The translations under genes and the position numbers were made by a program. This document shows, piece after piece, positions 22,386 to 33,690 of a stretch of DNA of 64,000 nucleotides. The notes below the pieces were generated by a model. It searched no databases. It was not told the origin of the DNA and saw nothing but the letters and a program-made list of their open reading frames with translations. The DNA is taken from the NCBI GenBank assembly GCA_031216915.1, contig CM062288.1, forward strand, positions 178,185,596-178,249,595, written 5' to 3'. This DNA is from Pictodentalium vernedei (Eukaryota > Mollusca > Scaphopoda > Dentaliida > Dentaliidae). Numbering within the stretch: position 1 is the stretch's first letter; each line of letters opens with the position of its first letter.

Positions 22386-24547
22386 TATGGCAGCCCTACT
22401 GAAAATGCGACATCACTTCGACAGCGTGGTCTCTCTTTGCATTTTATATACTTCTATTATCACGTTTCATCTCTCTCCCCTCCTGCCCTCTCTCTCTTTC
22501 TCTCTCTCTCTCTCAACTTCAAAAATGGTCAGAGAAGCTGAAGGTGTTTGCAGATTGTAGAACTTTTATTTACGAAAATGCTGCTGTCACTTAATTTTTA
22601 TCTATTTGGAAATTAGTCAACCTGCTCCTTTGTCCCTGGGCAATGCAGTTTACCCCGATATTGCCCATGTATGTGTGTGTGTTGGGGGGGGGGGGAGGGG
22701 GTGCACGCTGGGGTGCACGTGTACCTATCTAACCCAGCCTGTGCTCCGCAGTGCATGGTACTGTCGTGCAGTGCTTAGTAGAGTCTGGAGTGATGAAGTT
22801 GGAGAGCTTGCATGCATTTGTTGCTGCTCAGTTCTTTCCTCTGGCTGTCTTGGCTTCCGTCGTATGTAAGCCTGTTACCGACACAATGTGCCCTAGCTGT
22901 TAAAGTGTCGTTAAACACCAGTCAAAATAAATAAATAAATCTGACATGTGGTTCTTGCTTCTTATAAACTGGATAGACAATCCATTGTCTGCTCGACAAG
23001 TTTGTCAAACCTGAATTTGCTGAAAACTGGAACTTGCGACACATTGTTGGGTAGCCCCAAGGCTGTTGCGATGACCAGCTATTGAACTCACTAATTGACC
23101 TAAAAACACAAAGAACCTCACCTCCATCAGCATGAGGAAAACGATTTGACAAAGAGAGTGAGTGCGCATTAATTGGGGGCTTCCTGTAAATGATGTTCCA
23201 TGTGTGATCGGGATGATGGGGCTACAACCCCCTCATTGAAAGGCTCTGACCCCGTAGGAAAACACGAGCATTTCTGCCTGGCCAGGTCCGACCAATGATG
23301 TGGTGTAGCCCCTCCTCAGAAGTGTCCGACAGCGTTTACAAATATGACCAGTTTCGTCAGATGACGCCTCTGATGGACATCGCTGGTATTTGTCGATAGA
23401 TCGATGATATATCACAGATAGCCATCCTGTTGCAATCAAAAGTTTGGGATATGACATTCATTATGTTCTGTCATTTTCAGTTAATACTTGCAGAGCAGGG
23501 GTGGTGTCGAAACATTTTTAACACAGGGACTTATGACACGAAAGGGAATCTGCATTAGCACCAGGGGTGAAAGCACCCCACCCCCGTACACCCCCGTTGT
23601 TGGTGCCACCAGCCTCCATTTAGGATTTTCAGGCTCTCGCGACTAGTGAGTTGTACGCCTTGAATTGTTGAATTGCACAGGATACATATCTGATCAAACA
23701 TGACAACGCACAACACTTTGCGCCATCGTCCTCAATTTTTTTTTGCTACCAGCCTGTCTGAAAACAATCTGAAATGTGTTTTGTGATTCAAAACCAGTAA
23801 ATAATAGGGAGAAAGTGTCCATCCTAACAGGTAGAATCAAATTGAATCACGTGATCTGCTATTGGCAGAAGTGATCCGCTATTGGCACTCGACGGTAGTA
23901 CACAAGACTAATCAATTAAGTCTTCCATCCTTTATAGTTTTAAAAAAGGTTGGTGCAGTCATGTGGAGGAAGAATTGTTCTTACCACAGAACATGCTTGA
24001 AATTTAAAACAAATAACAGAAGCAAAATAACGTGAAAAAGGAAAAAAGTGATCCGCTATTGGCACGTTGACTGTATAAGTAGGTTTATGCTGCACAAAAA
24101 TAAAATCCAGATTGGAATTAAAACTTCAACTTTTACAAAAAAGTGTTGTTTTATGAAAAACTGCTCCCCAGAAAAAAAATTCTGAGTGTGAAAAATACTT
24201 ATTTTAAAGATAAAATAAATAGAAAATCTTGTCTTAACTTGACGACTTGTTACCTAATTTCAATGCTGCCAAGACGGTTCGCGATTACATTATTAATCGG
24301 GCATTGTTTTTAGATGCTGATTTTATTTTTAGTTACTATGAAAATTAATCACAATAACAATTAACCCTAGCAATAATACTCTTTTCAGATGGAAATTACT
24401 TTGTAAATTCTACGTGAATTCACCTAATTTTTAGGTAGGTCAATTGGGAATTTACAAATTACAGGGCGACACGATTTTGCTTTTTAGTGATGTCAGAGCG
24501 AAGTTATGCAATCCAAGGCGATTTTTTTGCCCCAGTCGGCTGGTCTC

Positions 24548-25520
24548 TGGATGAGAATGTCCCCTTTTGGTCATGATCATTCAACCATGACGGCAGCCCA
24601 AGCCCAAAACCCCAAAAGCTTTAGCACAGACTACAGGTCATATTTATGAAGAGATTTCATTGTAACTTGGAAGGATGACTCAGTTTAATGTCTAGATGAG
24701 GACATCCCGTTTTTGTTGCGATTTGTCAACCATGCTGGCTACACAGGCCTGAAGCCCAAAAACCTGTAGCACAGTCTACAGGCTGCATTTATGAAGGGAT
24801 TTCATTGTAACTTGATAGGATGACTCGTTTTGGAATAATTTCACTGTAACTTGGTAACTTTCGTTGACATACATTAACTGTGAGGGCCACATTAACCCAC
24901 CCCTCAATTCTTTAGTACAGTCTACACCTCATATTATTATACCCCCTGCAAACAAAGTTTGGGGGGTATATAGGAATCACCCTGTCCATCTGTCTGTTTG
25001 TCCATCTGTCCATCCTTGTAAGCGCAACTCCTCCTAAACCGTTTGAAGAATTTTCATGAAACTTTACACAATGGAAGAACTCCATATGAAGATGTGCATG
25101 AAGCAATATAATTCCGTTCTGACATTTCCAAGGAGAGATAATCTAACTTATACCGTCTGTCCATCCTTGTAAGCGCAACTCCTCCTAAACCGTTTGAAGA
25201 CTTTTCATGAAACTTTACACAATGGAAGAACTCCATATGATGATGTGCATGAAGCAATATAATTCCGTTCTGACATTTCCAAGGGGAGATAATCTAACTT
25301 ATACATTTCAGGCGCGGGGGGGTGTCACTTTGTGAGTTTGCTCACAGTACCTCTAGTTTTTATTGAAAACATAGCATACAGGGAACAGAAATTAACATAT
25401 TCCCAATTATCACAATTCTTGTCTTATTTCATAATCATTTCATAAACATTGAACATTATCCTTTTCATCAAACATAACACACAGACAAGTTAAGCTACAG
25501 TGCCATTGACACTTTCATTT
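24548..25520 (+). mobile_element. Family B element, 5'-truncated, with a nested insertion
   Basis: About two family B units are followed by the standard family B 3' end, finishing in AGTGCCATTGACACT and TTTCATTT at 25520. The 3' segment is split at 24938/25358 by a separate small element. In the uninterrupted copies CATATTATT runs directly into TTTATC. The 5' half and leading hairpin are missing. Confidence 0.65.
24939..25357 (+). mobile_element. Small hairpin-headed element, family C, nested in family B
   Basis: It begins with a hairpin, ATACCCCC and GGGGGTAT arms with an inner AAAC-AAA-GTTT stem (24939-24969), followed by a GTCCATCTGTC stretch. Two near-identical units of about 146 bp follow (about 25010-25155 and 25156-25300; they differ at AAGAATTT/AAGACTTT). 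It ends with a hairpin TGTGAG-TTTG-CTCACA (25331-25346) and CTCTAG. There is no obvious target duplication beyond T residues. The minus-strand frames in it are the two units translated backwards. Confidence 0.65.
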
Positions 25521-26103
25521 AGCCTATCAACAACTGGGTGCAGCCTGATGCCAGTGCTGGTCCAAGAGCTGAAATATATTTTAGTTCTTTCCATATATAT
25601 TGTTTGTGCACATACTTCTCCCTGAAAATATCCAGTTTACCTGAAAATCACCCTCAAGTTCGCAGAAAATGTTTTACTGAGGTTAACATGCCTGGTTAAA
25701 ACATAAAAAAATTCCTGATTTTCTGACATCATGGCATCATGTGATGATGAACTACCGGTGACGAGTTCAGATTTTTGCTGATTCAGTGAAGTTATCTACT
25801 TTCATTCGCTATGAAAACTAGTGTTGGGAGGTAAACCGAAAATACAACTCGGTGTTGGTTATTTAAAAACACCTACCAACCTGAACGTGAGATAACCGTC
25901 ACTTCAATCGGGACACGCATGGTTATTTAACTGCACAATTTTGAATGCTGTTACTTCGTGTAATGTGTTGAATAAAAAGGGTGGGAAATCACCGAATAAA
26001 ATCAGAGCATGGTAGGCCTAATTAATACCTTTTTTTTGGTCCCATAATATAATCGTATTTACATATTAAATAAACTTTCGAATGATAAATGAATGAAATT
26101 GGT

Positions 26104-26292
26104 TCTCCTAAATACCAGAACCCACCAGAACTGCACAGAACCCCCCCTGTAAATTACATTTGCGCAGTGTTTTACAGTGAAATATGTTTATTTTATGTAA
26201 TATGTAGTAATAAAAGAAGAACAGAAGTAAATTCATTCTTATAGTCACCTTTGTCTAGGCAGTTCTGGGGTGGTTCTGATATTTAGTATTTT
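26104..26292. mobile_element. Small MITE-like inverted-repeat element
   Basis: The left end CTAAATACCAGAACCCACCA (from about 26108) is inverted at the right end (about 26263-26291, TTCTGGGGTGGTTCTGATAT). A second partial arm follows to 26365. A related copy in the opposite orientation lies at 35811-36006, including the inner phrase AAATATGTTTATTTTATG. It encodes nothing. Confidence 0.55.
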
Positions 26293-27566
26293 TCTCCTAA
26301 ATATCAAAACCTCTCAGAATTCCCCCAGAACCTCCTCTGAGTTACATTTACACATTGTTTTCAAAGAAAAGATTCCATTTCCAGACTGTTTTAGCGTTCT
26401 GTGGAAAACTGAAACATGATTTATTCTCAAATTCACTCTCATTTCAGCTGAACAACGAAATTTAAAATTTAGTCAAGGGAGTTAACTCAGAATTTTGCAT
26501 TCACTGATTGATTTGGCTAATCAAACTCAAGCCTAAATCATTGCTCGATCTAAAATTGCGGAAAGATGTCATAAAATAATAGCATTGAGGTCCGGAGGAT
26601 ATGGCTTATCTGAATGAAAAGTTTCAGTGTGCCAAAGGTGCACAGGGACGATGTTGGATAGAAATCCCTTGCGACCCGAATAAGCTTATCTGTTCAGAAT
26701 TTACATAGCATTTGAATGAATAATAAAATAAATATTTCAAAAGGTTGAATTGTTTTACAGACAATCAAGATTTTTTTTAGTTTTTATCACTATATGATGT
26801 TGTGCGCAGTGCATACAAACAAGTAGAAAGAAGTATTGTGGGATTTGGAAACTTCAAAATAAGTAAAGGGTTCCAAAGGTATTCAGTGCCAACTCAAGTA
26901 TGGGCAATAAAGCAAAACAGTGAGAGAGAAAAATACGTTGCCAAGTTTATGAGGCACAGAAAACAGGGTTGTAATTCTTGAGGCAAATGTTGGAAAAACA
27001 AACGGGTCAGAGAAAAAGATGCCACTCGGCAAAGACTACAGTTGCCCTAATAAAAAAAAATAAATTATAAGATGCAAAATATTTAAGTTAATTTGAAATT
27101 TCTCTAAAACCATACCGAATAATTGCTATAAGCCATCATTTAGATGTATAAAACCCTGAATAAGATTTCTCACATAACAAATATTTACCTTTGGTTTAGA
27201 GTCGCATTGGCAACTTTTTATCTCATGAATCATTAGGTGGGACCTAGTGGTCCATGAGCCGAGAATTTCTGAGTGCTTTTTATGGTTTGTTTTCAATTGT
27301 AAATAATAGTCAGGTAGAAATTCAACCTCAATTCGATTTAGTATCAATCTGCACTTCACATACCGTACATGGAGTGAGATTACTACTAAGTCGCTGTGAC
27401 AGTTAGTTTTCTCTTGAAAATTTGTATACCCATCTTTAATGTCTATTTTCTCTGTAGATAGAAATCAATTGAAAATCTGCCAATGCGATGTTTAGCTTTA
27501 ACATCGGGAAATTGAGTAATGAAAATCTTCCAACTCGTTAATAGTTTCTGGTATACGAAATGCATC

Positions 27567-27619
27567 CAGTAAATTAGGTCTGGATCTTGCTGAAGACTCA
27601 GACCAGACCTAATTTACTG
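27567..27619. repeat. Inverted repeat, 17-bp perfect arms
   Basis: CAGTAAATTAGGTCTGG (27567-27583) pairs exactly with CCAGACCTAATTTACTG (27603-27619) across a 19-base loop. It is unrelated to the other palindromes. Confidence 0.65.
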
Positions 27620-27983
27620 AACTCATTTTGTAAATTACTAACACTCAACCAGTTAAAAAGTAGCATGGTATTGTACCTAAATACCATGGTATATCCGGAA
27701 TACCCTGGAATATCTTGGTATTTGGGGGCAATACACATGTAAGAGGAAAGTCGCGCAGAAAGTGAACATTGGTTATTGAATATGATCAAATTAAATGGCA
27801 TTAATTTTGACTTCTTTCTGATCTTGGCTGTTTCCTTTGACCTTGTTTTTTGATAGTAATTTGGTGTAATTGGGGGTAGTAATTGGGTAGTAAATGGGTG
27901 TAATTGGGTGAAATGACGGATCGACAAACTGAACGTATTAAACTTATTGGGCAGTATTGGGTATTATTGGGTAAATCGAAGTG

Positions 27984-28064
27984 CCTTACATGATCACTTC
28001 ACCAAGCAAAATGTTGATTGCAAGTTGCAATCAACATTTTGCTTGGTGAGGTGATCACTTAAGG
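27984..28064. repeat. 40-bp inverted repeat with a one-base spacer
   Basis: The left arm (27984-28023) and right arm (28025-28064) are complementary over 40 bases with only three mismatches, all in the outer part. The centre reads GATTGCAA-G-TTGCAATC. It has no coding sense and no copy elsewhere in the window. It lies 72 bases before family A copy 3. Confidence 0.75.
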
Positions 28065-28136
28065 GTGCATTGTGTTTATATTTGAATGTACAGGTTTCTT
28101 GCAAGTTGTCTTTATATTTGCACGGGTTTCTTTTTT

Positions 28137-30260
28137 AGCTCAACTTTGACGAAGTCAAATTTGAGCTATTGTCATGGCCCGTCGTCCGTCTGTCCGTCTG
28201 TCAACAATTGGCTATGGCTCGGGCTAGAGGTCATATTTATGAACCGATCTTTACGAAACTTCTTGTGTACCTTTGTTATGACCCTGGGACAGGAACGAGT
28301 GTTTTTAGGTGTGGTCCGAAATTCAAGATGGCTGCCAGTGGCCATTTTGTACCGATGATGCAAAAATCAGTTTTTTGTACAGAACTTCTGTATGAAAGTT
28401 CTGATTTGAATAAAGTTTTGTATAAATGTTTAGTACCATGGGATACATCACATATAATACGGGTTTTTTTCTCGTGCGTAAATTATGCAAATTAGACTGA
28501 CTTTGATTTATTTAGTGTTACTTTCAGAGCTGTAAGTGCCAAGCTGCTATGGCTCGGGCTAGAGGCCATATTTATGAACCGATCTTTACGAAACTTCTTG
28601 GGTACCTTTGTTATGACCGTGGGACGAGAACGAGTGTTTTTGGGTGCGGTCCGAAATTCAAGATGGCTGCCAGCCGCCATTTTGTACCGACGATGCAGAA
28701 ATCTGTTTTTTGTACAGAACTTCCATATGAAAGCTCTGATTTGAATAATTTTTTGTATGAATGTTTAGTACCATGGGATACATCACATATAATACGGGTT
28801 TTTTTCTCGTGCGTAAATTGTGCAAATTAGACTAATTTTGATGTTTTTTGGGGTTACTTTCAGCACTGTAAGTGCAAATGCCAATACGGCTCGGGCTAGA
28901 GGCCGTATTTATGAACCGATCTTTACGAAACTTCTTGGGTACCTTTGGTATCACCGTGGAACGAGAACGAGTGTTTTGGGGTCCGGTCCGAAATTCAAGA
29001 TGGCCGATGGCAGCCATTTTCTACAAAATTAGGTGCAATCAGATTTTTGCACAGAACTTCCATATGAAAGCGCTGATTTGAATAATTTTTTGTGTGAATG
29101 TTTAGTACCAAGGAATACATCACATATAATACGGGTTTTTTTCTCGTGCAGAAATTATGCAAATTAGATGAACTTTGATTTTTTCAGTGCGACTTACACA
29201 CAGTAAGTACACATGTCAATACGGCTCAGACTAGAGTCTGTATTTATGAACTGATCTTCACGAAGTGTCTTGGGTACCTTTGTTATCACCTTGGGACGAG
29301 AACGAGTGTTTCTGGGTGCGGTCTAAAATTCAAGATGGCTGCCAGTGGCCATTTTGTACCAAAATTAGGTCTAATCAGTTTTTTGTACACAACTTCTATA
29401 CAGCTCAGACTAGAGGCCATATTTATGAACCAATCTTTACGAAACTTCTTGGGTACCTTTGTTATCACCGTGGGATGAGAGTGAGTGTTTTTGGGTGTGG
29501 TCCAAAATTCAAGATGGCCACCAGCAGCCATTTTGTACCAAAATTAGTGCAATCAGTCTTTTGTACAGAACTTCTGTATGAAAGTTCTGATTTGAATAAA
29601 TTTTTGTATGAATGTTTAGTAACATGGAATACATCACATATTCTAAGGGGTTTTTTTTCGTGCAGAAATTATGCAAATTAGATGAACTTTGATTTATTCA
29701 GTGCTACTTACACAATGTAAGCACACATGTCAATACGGCTCAGGGTAGAGGCTGTATTTATGAACCAATCTTCACAAAACTTCTTGGGTACCTTTGTTAT
29801 CACCTTGGGATGAGAATGAGGGTTTCTGGGTACGGTCCAAAATTCAAGATGGTCCAATCAGTTTTTTGTCACAAGTTCTATACAGCTCGAATTTATGAAC
29901 TGATCTTCACAAAACTTCTTGGGCACTTTTGTCTTCACCTTGGGACAGGAACGAGTGTGTTTTGGGGTGCCTTTGTTATCACTGTGCAATGAGAACAAAT
30001 ATTTTGGGGTTCCGTCAGACCCACTCTGGGACTCAAAGATTTTTTTCTAGTTTAGCATCTGACTGTCACCCACCTTTACAATACTTTACCTATACATTTG
30101 TTACTGGCAACGGTCAGTATTTAGACCATTACAATACTTTATATGTACCTTTGTTATCAGGTCATTACCTAGATGTTTGTCATTGCTGTGTCACATACTA
30201 TACATGTACATGTCTTTGTCTTGACAAGTTGAGCTACAGTGTCATTGACACTTTCATTTA
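28137..30260 (+). mobile_element. Family A element copy 3
   Basis: It begins AGCTCAACTTTGACGAAGTC and ends with AGTGTCATTGACACT and TTTCATTT at 30259. Unit order and sequence follow copy 2 (19291-21450) closely, with small differences such as ACCAAGGAATACATC for ACCATGGGATACATC. Flanks differ from copy 2, so it is an independent insertion. It is non-coding. Confidence 0.7.
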
Positions 30261-31357
30261 TGACTGTCTTGTTATTTTGTATAATATTATAGATTTTTGT
30301 GTATATCATGTGCCAGTCTTGAGACGAATAAAAAAAATTAGTATTTTTATACTACGACCAATGGCCCAGACTTAGCTGGTGCAAACTCAATATTATCAGG
30401 GGCCAAACACAAATTTTGAACCTTCCCCCCCCCCCCCAATCCCCAAAATTTGCATACAAAACCGAAAATTAAAAGTCATATCTGGCCCCCCATCCTTTTA
30501 CTACTTGCGCATGCGCAGTACTCGGGAAGAGACCGGAATTGGCTCAAACATCATTGTTTGTTTGGCCCTAAGTCAGTAAACATCTCAACTGACATCTGTG
30601 CTTTAAATCTCTCTTTTGATGGATGCTAGACACAAATCAATGAAATATATGGTGGATTCAAAGCAGTAAATGAATGATGGAAGTGAACAATGGTGGTTTG
30701 AGGCGTTCAGGGCTGTATCTTTTAAATAATATGAAAATTATTTCATGTTACCCAATTTCGGGATATACGCCTTGACGTCATTAGTTTTGCTAATGATTTA
30801 CCTTCTGTTGGTAATGTGTTCCTTCCCTATCCTTCCATGAACCCTCTGGTTAAACTCCTAAGCTTTCTGGCTGTTTTTTTTATTGAAATTTTTTATTAAA
30901 TTTCTTGGGAGTTTAACATGTATTACAGAATGTTTATTCTGCTTATCCCCACTGTTATTTCCTCACCCTAGGGGTGTTGGGCTGTTATTGTCTTGCATCT
31001 CGTACCAGATGCATTGTTTTTCCTTCACATGAAGATCTAGCTTTGCATCAGATATCAGTTAATTATTTACTGACTTGGTCCTTTTGTGTGCCTTTTGTCT
31101 AGTTTCCGTTTTTTCTATCCTGACGTTGTTTACTTTCAACAATGCCCTTAACAGGTAATATTCAGAGTTTTATTTCATCACAATTATATTAGGATGCATT
31201 TATTAACTCCTTGCATGCTGCTGGCAGTTATTCCCGCCCAGGATATAATTTCTCTTGCCAATGAAATGAGGATAATTTGAGTTCATTTAATCAAATTTCC
31301 CTCCAGTAAGTTGAACAGATTTTTTCACTATGGATTTTTTGAGTTAAATTTAGATTA

Positions 31358-31419
31358 ATTTTTCATCAAATCTTGTCATGGCTGCTTTACAGCAGCCATG
31401 ACTAGATTTGATGAAAAAT
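31358..31419. repeat. Long hairpin, 28-bp arms
   Basis: Left arm 31358-31385 and right arm 31392-31419 are complementary with one mismatch; inner arms are GTCATGGCTGC and GCAGCCATGAC around TTTACA. It lies inside the stem-loop-rich element. Confidence 0.7.
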
Positions 31420-31994
31420 ATTTTTAAAATACTCAGCGGGTTAAGAGTTAATTAATAATCCGGTTGTGCAGCTTTAATTTTTTGTTGTTTGTCCAGTGTC
31501 CGCGCTTTGGCTCTATCGGGATGCTTTTGGGCTCGTGTGGTTCCCTTGGGCATTTTCAAAAATTGTTTTGGAAAAAATTTGTTTTGATTTAGTTTGAAAT
31601 TATTTTTGATTGTCTTCGTCATGTATCCTTATATTGTATGATTATATGTTAGATGTTAGGAGTGCAGTGAACTTGTTGGATTATAATTATTTATGAATTA
31701 CTGCTCTCAGTGTAGGGCGAAGTAGTCTACATCGGATTTACATGCTTGTTGCCTTGCCTGTAGTCACTGCACTCCTACTGATTCTTGTCCTACTCATTAG
31801 GACACTAACGTTGGAAACGGGTGTCACACTATGTATTCACGGTAAAGTTCCGATGTCGCGGCAAAGTTCTGATGTCGCGGCTGTCACCGCAAGATAATTT
31901 AAATTTTCAGTTTCTTTTCCAGAGGGACAAAAACATGGTGATAGTATTGTGACACCTGTCCAGAATGTGCTGCCATCGTCGCGCTCTGAGGAGT

Positions 31995-32060
31995 AAACAG
32001 AGCTAGCTGCTAAGGTGCTCTTGAATATAATGAATAAGGCCTCTTATTCCAGCAGCTAGC
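31995..32060. repeat. Nested stem-loop at the start of the array
   Basis: GCTAGCTGCT and AGCAGCTAGC form the outer stem, and GAATAAG-GCCT-CTTATTC is nested inside it, all perfect. It opens the series of structured units that continues to about 33700. Confidence 0.55.
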
Positions 32061-32199
32061 CCGACCGGTCAGGCGGTTACCCGATAGTGGGAAGCGTAAT
32101 ACTGGGTATGTCTGTTGAGGTCGAGCAGAGTGTAGATTTGGCTAGAGCGAGCACCTTTTAATCAAAAGCTCAACCAGCGACAACGGTAAAACAAGGGGA

Positions 32200-33690
32200 A
32201 GAAGTCTGCAAGTTTCTCTTCGGGAAGCTCGGCGAGGTCTGGATCAGACCGCGAGCGGGAGAGCCTTCTCAAACCCAGTAATAGTTGGGGTCAACTATTG
32301 CTTTGAGAAACTTGCACTGAGTTGGAGCTAACGTCCTCCCTGGCTGCTCAGGATGCTCCTTCTAGACTGCAGCCAGAGCCGGCTGGAGTTATGGCTTCTT
32401 CCTCCGCTTTAGCAAAGCAAGAGCGACCGCACACTAGCTACCCGACTCCAGACGTCCATGCAGTCGAGTGAAGATGCTCCAGTCTTTGCTTTCAAAGTTG
32501 GTCCATCCAGTAGCTAGTGATTCGAGGCTTGATTCAACGGGACATTCGGCGACAAGATCGGCAGCCAGATCTCCGTCCTGGTAGCAACATGCGGTGGAGA
32601 ATATAAGCTGCTGCTCCACAAGCCTCTGTAACAGACTTGCTGTCGCAATTTGCGCAGCTTAAAAACCCAGCAAGGGGCACCCGTCAGCAGACTATGGTAG
32701 TGAGCCGTCGCACGGTGCTGGGTCGGTCCGGTCATTTGTGCATGTTTTCTCTACGGGAGGCTCGGCTAGATCTGGGGTCAGTTCACCAATTGGAGAACCC
32801 TCTCTGTCCCGTTAACAGTCGGGGTTGACTGTGTCCGTTGTGAGAAACCATATTGAGTCAGAGCACACATCGGAATGTTCCTTCCACACTGCAGCTGGGG
32901 CCTGTGGCAGTTATGGCTTATTTTGCTTACATGGAAGCGCATGAAAGGGGATTAGCCTAGAAGTTTCTAAGTGGGATACTCGGGAGATCTGGGGACAGAT
33001 CGCGAGTGCAGAGCGTTTTTCTTCCTGTTAACAGTCGGGTACCACTGTTTTGTGTTGTAAGAAACTTCAATGAGTAGGAGCATCCGTCCGGAATGTGACG
33101 AGTTTGGATGCTTCTTCCGCACTTCAGCCGGGGTCAGCTGTTGTTATGGCTTCCTCTTCTTCCATGGATATGAACGATAAGGGATAGATGCCTACAAGTT
33201 TCTAATGGAACGCTTGGCGAGGTCTGGAGCGGACTGCAATCTGGAGAACCCTCTCCTTTCCGTCAGCAGTCGGGGTCGACTGTTTTTTGAGTCGAGAAAC
33301 TTTAGTGAGTTGGGACGCCTGTTCACGCTTACAGTTCGGGATGCTCTTTCCACTCTGCAGCCGGTTCCTGTTGCAGCTATGGCATCTTCTCCTGCTTCAT
33401 TGATGAAACATGTTGACCGCAGACTAGCTATCCGACTTCACATCTTCAGGTTGATAGCTAGTCGTTCGAGGCATTTTTATACGGGACATGTGTCAAGGAT
33501 CTGGGGCCAGATCTCCATCCCGTGAGCAGCTTATGGTAACAAGTGGATTATCATTGCTCTGCTAGCCTCATTCACAGACTGGCTGATGGAGATTGCTTTT
33601 GCATATCGCAGCATCCCAGTAGTCACCAATACTACCGTTAACAGGCTCAGAAGGTGAGCTGTTGGACGGTGCTGCGTTGGTCCAGTCATC
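32200..33690. repeat. Array of structured repeat units (multi-stem-loop)
   Basis: Four units of about 105 nt start near 32208, 32741, 32960 and 33196. Each is closed by an AAGTTTCT-like arm and its complement (unit 1, GCAAGTTTCTC at 32208-32218 with 32305-32315; unit 3, GAAGTTTCT at 32960-32968 with 33060-33068). Inside are a GGTCTG-GAT-CAGACC type stem, a GGAGA-ACCC-TCTCC type stem and an AATAGTTG-GGGT-CAACTATT type stem. A spacer module with ACTAGCTAC/GTAGCTAGT follows units 1 and 4. Stem sequences differ between units but stay paired. Short frames here (for example 33205-33525) have no recognisable domain. It could be an RNA structure, a DNA-binding array, or a relic of repeated coding sequence. 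Confidence 0.55.

Larger units (their letters stand above)
21451..23820. other. Unassigned spacer with palindromes, G-runs and a SINE-like tail
   Basis: There is no recognisable gene. G-runs lie at about 21979-22030, 22211-22227 and 22684-22703, and a TC microsatellite at about 22490-22515. Two long palindromes are listed separately. At about 22901-22945, TGTCGTTAAACACCAGTCAA followed by AATAAATAAAT looks like the 3' tail of a SINE. Confidence 0.35.
15791..24075. mobile_element. Putative DNA transposon with inverted ends, interrupted by B and A elements
   Basis: The left end reads TACAGTCAAGGTGCCAATAA (15791-15810). The right end at 24048-24075, read on the other strand, starts TACAGTCAACGTGCCAATAG. 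Both sit against TA. The motif GTGATCCGCTATTGGCA is repeated inside the right end (23851-23867, 23871-23893), and its inverse ATTAGCGGATCAC is repeated inside the left end (15823-15835, 16199-16211). Subterminal repeats and a CAGTCAA tip with TA flanks fit a pogo/Tc1-type element. If 16366-21450 (family B and A copies) is removed, about 3.2 kb is left, with no recognisable transposase. Two separate one-ended remnants are an alternative. Confidence 0.35.
25521..28136. other. AT-rich spacer with a MITE and two palindromes
   Basis: I recognise no gene. The MITE at 26104 and the palindromes at 27567 and 27984 are listed separately. The other sequence shows no repeat family or coding motif. Confidence 0.35.

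Noticed and set aside
11090-30000. Minus-strand frames reading KKFRKDRFINTASSPSRI and plus-strand frames reading YEPIFTKLLGYLCY
   Set aside because: They recur in every unit of family A in several frames and are translations of the tandem repeat, with no start, length or domain consistency.
33205-33525. A 106-codon protein in the stem-loop array
   Set aside because: It has no domain or recognisable similarity, and sister units are not open in the same frame. It is kept only as a possible relic of repeated coding sequence.
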